From the NCBI GenBank assembly GCA_034096865.1, contig JAWQFJ010009536.1:1-10747 (forward strand): a stretch of DNA of 10,747 nt, in the 5' to 3' direction. Under the pieces are notes generated by a model. That model did not search any database. It was not told where the DNA came from and saw only the letters and a list, made by a program, of their open reading frames with translations. Source of the stretch: Theodoxus fluviatilis (lineage: Eukaryota; Mollusca; Gastropoda; Cycloneritida; Neritidae). Below, piece after piece: positions 1-7,397 of this stretch; within the stretch, counting starts at the first letter, position 1, and each line of letters starts with the position of its first letter. A program made the position numbers and the translations under genes.

Positions 1-50
1 ATACACATACTTAATGGTGGAAAAAAAAACCACATACACACACACACATG

Positions 51-87
<37 letters not shown>

Positions 88-126
88 GAACAGCAAACAT
101 CATGAATACATTCCATCAACACTCAC
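1..126 (-). other. Start of intron after exon C, with CA repeat
   Basis: In the transcript this is the 5' end of an intron. It starts with gtgagt and runs out of the window. It contains an interrupted CA tract at 31-86 (a UG repeat in the RNA), which begins about 40 nt after the donor. I see no coding sequence on the minus strand here. Confidence 0.85.
31..86. repeat. CA/TG microsatellite near the exon C donor
   Basis: Interrupted (CA)n with breaks at the T of 'cata', at 'catg' and at 'aa' (51-52). In the sense of the CDC14 transcript it is a UG repeat. Confidence 0.95.
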
Positions 127-357
127 CTTTGCAGTGAATTGCAATAGCACCGTCAGCATTTTCAGCCAGGTCCAGGAACTGGCGAACGATGTTGTCACTT
201 GGCACACTTCCATCCACAAAGAAAAGGTCCACATGGTCAAAGCCGGCATCTGTAAACCGCCTGGCGTCGTAGATCTTCTTGTTGAGGCGGACAATGGTGG
301 TAACATTGTGCTTCCGGAAGTAGGGGAAGTAGGCCTCGGGGGCATGCAGTGGGTAGC
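127..357 (-). CDS. CDC14: CDC14 exon C (subdomain B up to the catalytic cysteine)
   Basis: This 231-bp exon enters in phase 1 after ctctgtccttgcag and leaves in phase 1 at a consensus donor, gtgagt (126-121). Its first two bases complete the Gly begun by copy a or b, giving [14 protein letters not shown]. It then encodes [36 protein letters not shown] and GAIAIHCK. The Asp of FFVDGS (codon 214-212) corresponds to the general acid of CDC14 phosphatases. The Cys of HCK (codon 133-131) is the nucleophile of the HCxxxxxR signature. The rest of that P-loop (AGLGRTG in relatives) must come from the next exon, beyond position 1. All 76 complete codons are open, and identity to the human protein is high across the exon. 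Confidence 0.97.
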
Positions 358-2834
358 CTGCAAGGACAGAGGCACCAAGTCATGCACGCACCACCAGTCT
401 TCTGAAGAGAGCGAGCGGCAACTCCACTGAGATGCACATCAATTATTGACACATGTGACCGATCTTCCCGAAATGAGTCTGCCTGATAGCTTTCGCGATA
501 TTCCAATAATCAATTCATCATTAAGTGTGATGAATCTCTGTCAAAATGGCAATAAGATTTCTATATTGTGCAGTGGTTGATGGTTTACACCTGTATGCAT
601 ACTGTATACCTAAACTGATATGGTGCAATTCACAGAAAATGGCTTTTCAAGTTTGTGTTCCCTTTTGCATAGCATCCATTTGTAATTAAGCTACAATAAC
701 TAAAAATTTGGCACATAGTTATTTCCTCAATGGCCAATAAAAATGCATCATGCACAGATGACAGCCTCCTATTAACAATATCCTGACACACTACTTTGAT
801 TCATTTGCACTTCAGGCTGAATTGGGATAATGACAAATCGGGGTGTCATGCAATTGGACACAGATTTTTCACCTCCAAAGCTACAGGGGTCTCCCTCTAA
901 ATGTCAAAAAGACCCATTTAGCTGTGGAATTGAACCATGACAGTTACAACATTCATGCAGTGATGGTTCAATTTTCTGAATCTTGCACTTCTCAGAATCA
1001 CTCAAGTGACTCCTATCATCACAAATCCTGCTTTATCTCAATTTGACCTTAGTACCAGACAAACTCATTTGGGGAGATATGGTCACATACTGAGTGCGGA
1101 CTGAGTGGGAGAGAAAGTTGTCAACAAAAACAGCAAGTAGAACAATGAAAGAAAGGAGCAGTCAAGTAGGCAGGAGCAAGACCAGGTTTGCGGGGCCTTT
1201 CAGGAACAGAAAATGGAATGGTGATGAGGTCTTGCTTTGCTGGGGAGAGACCAGCCAAGATGAATAAGGAGCAGATCTGTATGTTGACAGAAAGTCAGCA
1301 GTTGATGTCAGGTAGTGCCTGTGTGAGATCCTCCATTCGCCACTAATGACTGCCTGGCTATTTGTGACAGAAAGACATGCATGCTTGTTCAGGTATTAGT
1401 GGAGGGTACTTTTTCTGTTTTGGAAACAATGCTGTGCGTGTTCACAGTCCATTCACATATGCCATGAGGTGAAGGGATGAAATTATTAAAATGAATTATT
1501 GAGAGGAACCTTGGAGGTATATACTGAATGCAGTGACAAACATGAAATCAAAGTATGAGCAAAATGGAACTCTCATCCTTGTAATGTCATTTCCATGAAA
1601 ACATGAAGGCCCTGTGGACCTTGGCATTACATCCACAAGGTCACTACATTTTCAAAACGGAATCAACCCCATTTGAAAGCATCAAGTAGAGATACACAAA
1701 CACACAATATCAATAGATGTCACTTCCAGGTCTGATCCTTATTTTCTCATACTATAGTAATTACTTTTACAATTACAAATAAGATACAAGTATGTACGTT
1801 TACAAATGCATTCACGTCTGATTTATCTACTAAAAATGCTCAATCATTTGTTTTTTGTGAAAACTTGAGAAAGTGTTCATTGCCTCTACTTCCTGTGCCA
1901 ATGCATTGCAAATGGTGCGAGTGAATACACTGAAATGTTTGTCTCATCATGTGTGGTAACCATGTAAAATGTGGTGTGTGTGTGTGTGTGTGTGCTCAGC
2001 TGAGCAAAGAAAGCAATTGTCACAAGTCGAAAAAGGAAGACTTGGCACATATATATAAAATATACAGATGTGTATCATGCATAATCATGTGAAATTTGCA
2101 CCTCTCTCTCTCACACACACACACATACACACACACACACACAAAAGAGGAAAAAGATCATGTCTATACAAACAGCATAACCTTTACTAGCTCTATGATT
2201 CCTAACTAGCAATTTGTCTATTACACTACAGCCTCCAATCTGCCTTATACTTACACTGCACTTGGTTACGTTGACAGCAATACACTTTTTTAAAGAGGCA
2301 AAAAACAAAGAAAGAAAGAAGACACATCACAAGGCATATAAGAGAGTAAAAGCAAGCACCACAATAACCAACAACCCCCCACCCCCACCCCTAAAAAAAA
2401 CTTTAAAATTCAATGAAAACATTCTTAAAAGGAGCTGGGCGAACAAGGAAAAAAAATTAAATCAAATCATAAATGAGAACCCATAAATGCACTATAGACC
2501 ATATGCAGTTATGCCAACATTCTAATTTGCTCCCACATGAAAGTCAGGGCCACTAGGGGAAGCGGAAGAAGACCCGTTTACTCTGGCACTGCTGAACGAG
2601 TTACAAGAGGTCTGGGTTGAGACTGGCCAACTGAGGCTCCTAGTGGGTAAATGTGACATGCATTCTTATGCACCCTCTCACAACACAGCCTTGTCCTCTG
2701 CTAAAAACAAATATGCGAATTTGTCAATAAAGATATTACAAAAACATTCAAAATGACAAAGATCGTTTTTGCTGTGAAATAATATTTCAGAAACAGAGTT
2801 GCTAAGGAGTTTCACAACTTGATGGAACGATCTG

Positions 2835-2894
<60 letters not shown>

Positions 2895-5800
2895 GTTTCA
2901 CCCTCTCACTTGCATGAGCGGCTACATTTTCATACCATACAATTACAAGCAAAAAGAGGATTTGGCATTGTTCAGAATATCCTATAAATGACAAGTTCAA
3001 TTTGGAAATATCAACAAAGCTAAATTAATGCTACTTTTTCTGGCTTTTTGTAGGGGGTGGGTGGGGGTTGATGTTGAAATTATTTATTTAAAAAACTATG
3101 TCAGCCCCTACTGGCAGAATATTAACTCTGGTTAAGTTGCAAACAATGCACTGTGCAGTCTAAGCAAATGTGGGTCAAGTACTGCAACCAGCATCACTAC
3201 ACACCATACCTAGTAGCACATCAAACACGCATCCTGAGTAAGTTCACAATGACCTTCCTTAGTTTCACTGAGATATTTCACCAAACCTTTTACTGGAACG
3301 AAAATACATCTTTCAAATATTCAAAAAAACCAAATTTTTGTATTGCTGTCATGGAATCGATCACACATTGAAATACAAAAGTGAGAAATGAGAGTGTGAG
3401 TTTATGCAAGAAACCCATTCATTATCCTCTTTACTAATAAATGAAGCTTACACATTAACAAACTGCAATTTAGAAAAATGTCTGACAAGCATTAATAGCA
3501 ACACTGCCAAAAATGATTTTTGAACACTTCAGAGCATACTATGGAAAATTCAAAATAAAACCAAACAAGGTGAACACTACAAGATTGAAATTATCTGATA
3601 TTGCTGCTGCTTGTCTTTTTTCTTCTTCTTTTTAAAACTCTTTTTCAGAAAATGAGTATGCATCACTGACATCAGCATAAAAGGGGTATTAGATGGTGTT
3701 TGATGTGCACAAAATGTGGGCAGGAAAAAAAGAAAAGAAAAGAAAAACGATGAAAACCACTTCAAGCCAAAGCAGATTCAAGACACCCATCTTCCTACCA
3801 TATTCCAGCCGACTTTTGGGGTGTGGGCCACTAAAAGCTAGGAACTTATTAGGCAATATCCAGTTGAGATCTCCATTTTCAACTCGCTGTAGAGAAAGAG
3901 ACAAGGGCACAAAGACGTGAATATTAATATCTCATAAACTCCATCACATGTCAGCCCTAACTCCACATGCAACAACAGATAAGCATAGCAGTGTTTCATT
4001 CTGCATTGATCTCATAGGAAATCTAGTCTCTTTAGAACCAATGCAAAATGCACCCTGCTCTGCAGTGAGAACCCTGCGACTTCTGCACATTTTCCACCAA
4101 GTTATCAAACCTCTAAAAGACCAAAATTTCCAAAATCACACAGACAACACAATTCTTATGGTCAGTTTACAAACTTCTACAAGACCAAATCTTTCAAATC
4201 ACCAGGTCAATTTATTCTTAAGTCTTGCCTCCTATCATCAAACTTATACAAGAGTGAAATTTTCAAAATCACCAGGTGAAAATGCCTGTTTGTGAAGCCA
4301 CTGCTACTGTCTCACATGAGAAGGCAGGGATGTCTCACTGCAGAGAGGAAACTCCCCATAATACTGCAAGAACAAGCATGCAACCTACAAAACTGGGCAT
4401 ACCAAAATCTGTCTTGGATTTGGGGTGGGGGCCACAAAAGGCCAGAAATTTGTTTGGCATAATCCAGTTGAAGTCCCCATTCTCTACTTTCTGCAAAAGA
4501 AAAGAACAGAACTCCTGCATGCTGGAACCATGGCATGAGGAGTACAAGAGAGCACAGTCCATCTTGGGAAGTCCGGTCCCCCTACTCTCCATACTGTACA
4601 GACTGCACAGTCCATCTCAGAAGTCCGGTTCACCTACTCTCCATACTGTACAGACAGCACAATCCATCTTGGAAAGTCCGATCCCCTTGCTCTCCATACT
4701 GTACAGACAGCAGAGTTCATCTTAGGAGTCCGGTCCCCCTACTCTCCATACTGTACAGACAGCAGAGTTCATCTTAGGAGTCAGGTCCCCCTACTCTCCA
4801 TACTGTACAGACAGCACAGTCCATCTTGGGAAGTCCGGTCCCCCTACTCTCCATACTGTACAGACAGCACAGTCCATCTTAGGAGTCAGGTCCCCCTACT
4901 CTCCATACTGTACAGACAGCACAGTCCATCTTGGGAAGTCCGGTCCCCCTACTCTCCATACTGTACAGACAGCACAGTTCATCTTAGGAGTCAGGTCCCC
5001 CTACTCTCCATACTGTACAGACAGCACAGTCCATCTTGGGAAGTCCAGTCCCCCTACTCTCCATACTGTACAGACAGCACAGTCCATCTCAGGAGTCCGG
5101 TCCCCCTACTCTCCATACTGTACAGACAGCACAGCATCTCAGGAGTCTGGTCCCCCTACTCTCCATACTGTACAGACAGCACAGCATCTCAGGAGTCTGG
5201 TCCCCCTACTCTCCATACTGTACAGACAGCACAGCATCTCAGGAGTCCGGTCCCCCTACTCTCCATACTGTACAGACAGCACAGTTCATCTTAGGAGTCC
5301 AGTCCCCCTACTCTCCATACTGTACAGACAGCACAATCCATCTAGGGAAGTCCGGTCCCCCTACTCTCCATACTGTACAGACAGCACAGTCCATCTTAGG
5401 AGTCCAGTCCCCCTACTCTCCATACTGTACAGACAGCACAATCCATCTAGGGAAGTCCGGTCCCCCTACTCTCCATACTGTACAGACAGCACAGTCCATC
5501 TTAGGAGTCCAGTCCCCCTACTCTCCATACTGTACAGACAGCACAGTCCATCTTGGGAAGTCCAGTCCCCCTACTCTCCATACTGTACAGACAGCACAGC
5601 ATCTCAGGAGTCCGGTCCCCCTACTCTCCATACTGTACAGACAGCACAGCATCTCAGGAGTCCGGTCCCCCTACTCTCCATACTGTACAGACAGCACAGT
5701 CCATCTTAGGAGTCCAGTCCCCCTACTCTCCATACTGTACAGGCAGCACAATCCATCTTGGGAAGTCCGGTCCCCCCTACTCTCCATACTGTACAGGCAG

Positions 5801-7347
5801 CACAATTCATCTTGGGAAGTCCGGTCCCCCTACTCTCCATACTGTACAGACAGCACAGTCCATCTTGGGAAGTCCGGTCCCCCTACTCTCCATACTGTAC
5901 AGACAGCACAATTCATCTTGGGAAGTCCGGTCCCCCTACTCTCCATACTGTACAGACAGCACACCGATACCCCTACTCTCCATCCTTTCAACCACAGCAC
6001 CATGGTAAGGTATTACTAAAAACATGATCTTTGCTGTGATGTTCCGCTACTTTGCATGCCCTCTATAGGTGAATCACTACTCCTGTTCTGAGCTGAATGA
6101 CAAAATTGAGATTAAATTCCCCCATTACTCAGCGACTATGAAAGTACATCACTGTCAATGTGGGCATTTCCTTGATTTTAATTAAAACTTCAGAGGCAAA
6201 TAATTAATTTTTTTCATACACAGCATTGTTTCATTATGATATACAACCTCTCTGTGGCAAAGTTTAATATTGCCTGCAGCAATATCAAATCATCAATAAT
6301 TTTACAAGGAATACAGAGAAACATAACGGCAGTTCAACCTCACAAACTGCAACCTTGTTGAGAAATTGCCAAAACAGTTTCTCTTCATTTTCACAACCTA
6401 AATTGGGCAGACTGTCAATTTACTTGGGAGAACAAAAATTCAACAGAGCATCATTCATAGAATTTGGCAAGAATACAACAAATGCTTCATCTTCTGACAG
6501 TTATTGTAAAAATGAAACATCTGAATAACCACAAGCCTTACTTCAATACCAACAAATACATCAATCCAGGAACACCAAAATACTCCACAATGGGTCCTAT
6601 ACTAACCAACTCTGTTCATCAAACAGACTGCAAAAAGATATTACATTACATGCAATGGGAATATGCAATTCTGTAGTAACAAAATGGGGCATGGCCCATC
6701 ACTTTGTATTTGCATCAGAATTAGATGTACATTATGTATAGATACAAAGGAATTTGAATGTGTGGATTACATGAACAAGCATTGTAGATAAATTTTTTTA
6801 AAGGACACAAGAATTGCACCTTTTCTTCTGTTTCCATTTAATCAACAAAACCAATCACAAATAATTCATGAGCAATTTCATATAGTATTATCTGTCAAAT
6901 AACACAGTTGCTCACACGTAGTGAAAAATTCAGCAGTAAAATACCACTCCATTTTCTCGTTCACTGCAACTTCAAATTATCCAGATGGAAACAGTCGTTT
7001 GACATACCTCATAGTGCTCATATTCATCCACATCGAAAGTCTCGAAGTCAAAGAAGCCATTCTGCAGAGCCTGCAAACAAACACAAGAAGAAAAAGTTAG
7101 CAGCGTAAAGGTACCAAAGAGACTTGGACTACGACAATTTATTCTTTCTTCCCTACTAAAATGAACTACAGGTATTTCCTCAGGTACTGAATTTGGTAGA
7201 GCATTTCTTCAAGGTTAAGTTTTTGCTGCACTACACAGATTCTTTCTGTTTTTGACATCTTTCCCTCATGATATTAAATGCTGAATGTATTAATTTTACA
7301 CATTTAATTTCAACTACAATAATACATTCAAAAGATGCATGTACATG

Positions 7348-7397
<50 letters not shown>

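Larger units (their letters stand above)
358..3798 (-). other. CDC14 intron between copy b and exon C
   Basis: This is a 3441-bp intron (4045 bp when copy a is used). It is AT-rich and carries simple repeats at 1974-1994, 2102-2143 and 2834-2890, a C-rich stretch near 2374-2391 (G-rich in the transcript) and a polypurine tract at 3722-3747. Open frames in it are short and contain low-complexity or repeat-encoded sequence. I recognise no exon, RNA gene or transposon protein. The stretch 2530-2660 is somewhat more GC-balanced than its surroundings, but I cannot assign it. Confidence 0.8.
4491..7007 (-). other. CDC14 intron between exon B and copy a
   Basis: This 2517-bp intron (3121 bp if copy b is used) is dominated by the minisatellite at 4551-5984. 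The remaining part, 5985-7007, is AT-rich unique sequence. I see no exon, RNA gene or transposon in it. Confidence 0.85.

Noticed and set aside
14..430. 138-residue plus-strand open frame
   Set aside because: It is antisense to CDC14 exon C and begins in a CA repeat. The minus-strand frame is the one with a clear family match and splice sites.
1994..2005. 12-bp perfect palindrome gctcagctgagc beside the TG repeat
   Set aside because: Palindromes of this length are expected a few times by chance in a window of this size, and nothing else marks the site.
3051..3069. G-rich stretch as a second G-quadruplex
   Set aside because: Only three G runs of three or more are present, so it does not meet the four-run pattern.
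3601..3650. Pyrimidine-rich stretch ending in ctctttttcag on the plus strand, resembling a 3' splice site
   Set aside because: It lies on the strand opposite to CDC14, with no coding-like sequence after it and no matching donor that I can support.
4551..5984. CRISPR-like array of direct repeats
   Set aside because: Units are contiguous variants of one sequence with no unique spacers, and the context is a spliced eukaryotic gene.
5036..6019. 327-residue open frame on the plus strand with repeated [16 protein letters not shown] blocks
   Set aside because: It is produced entirely by the 50-54 bp minisatellite. The frame rotates between units, it is antisense to an intron of CDC14, and unit length is not kept as a multiple of three.
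358..7007. A third copy of the alternative CDC14 exon
   Set aside because: I looked on the minus strand for another VENGD..NWI or GPHPKS segment in the introns on either side of the pair and found only the two copies.
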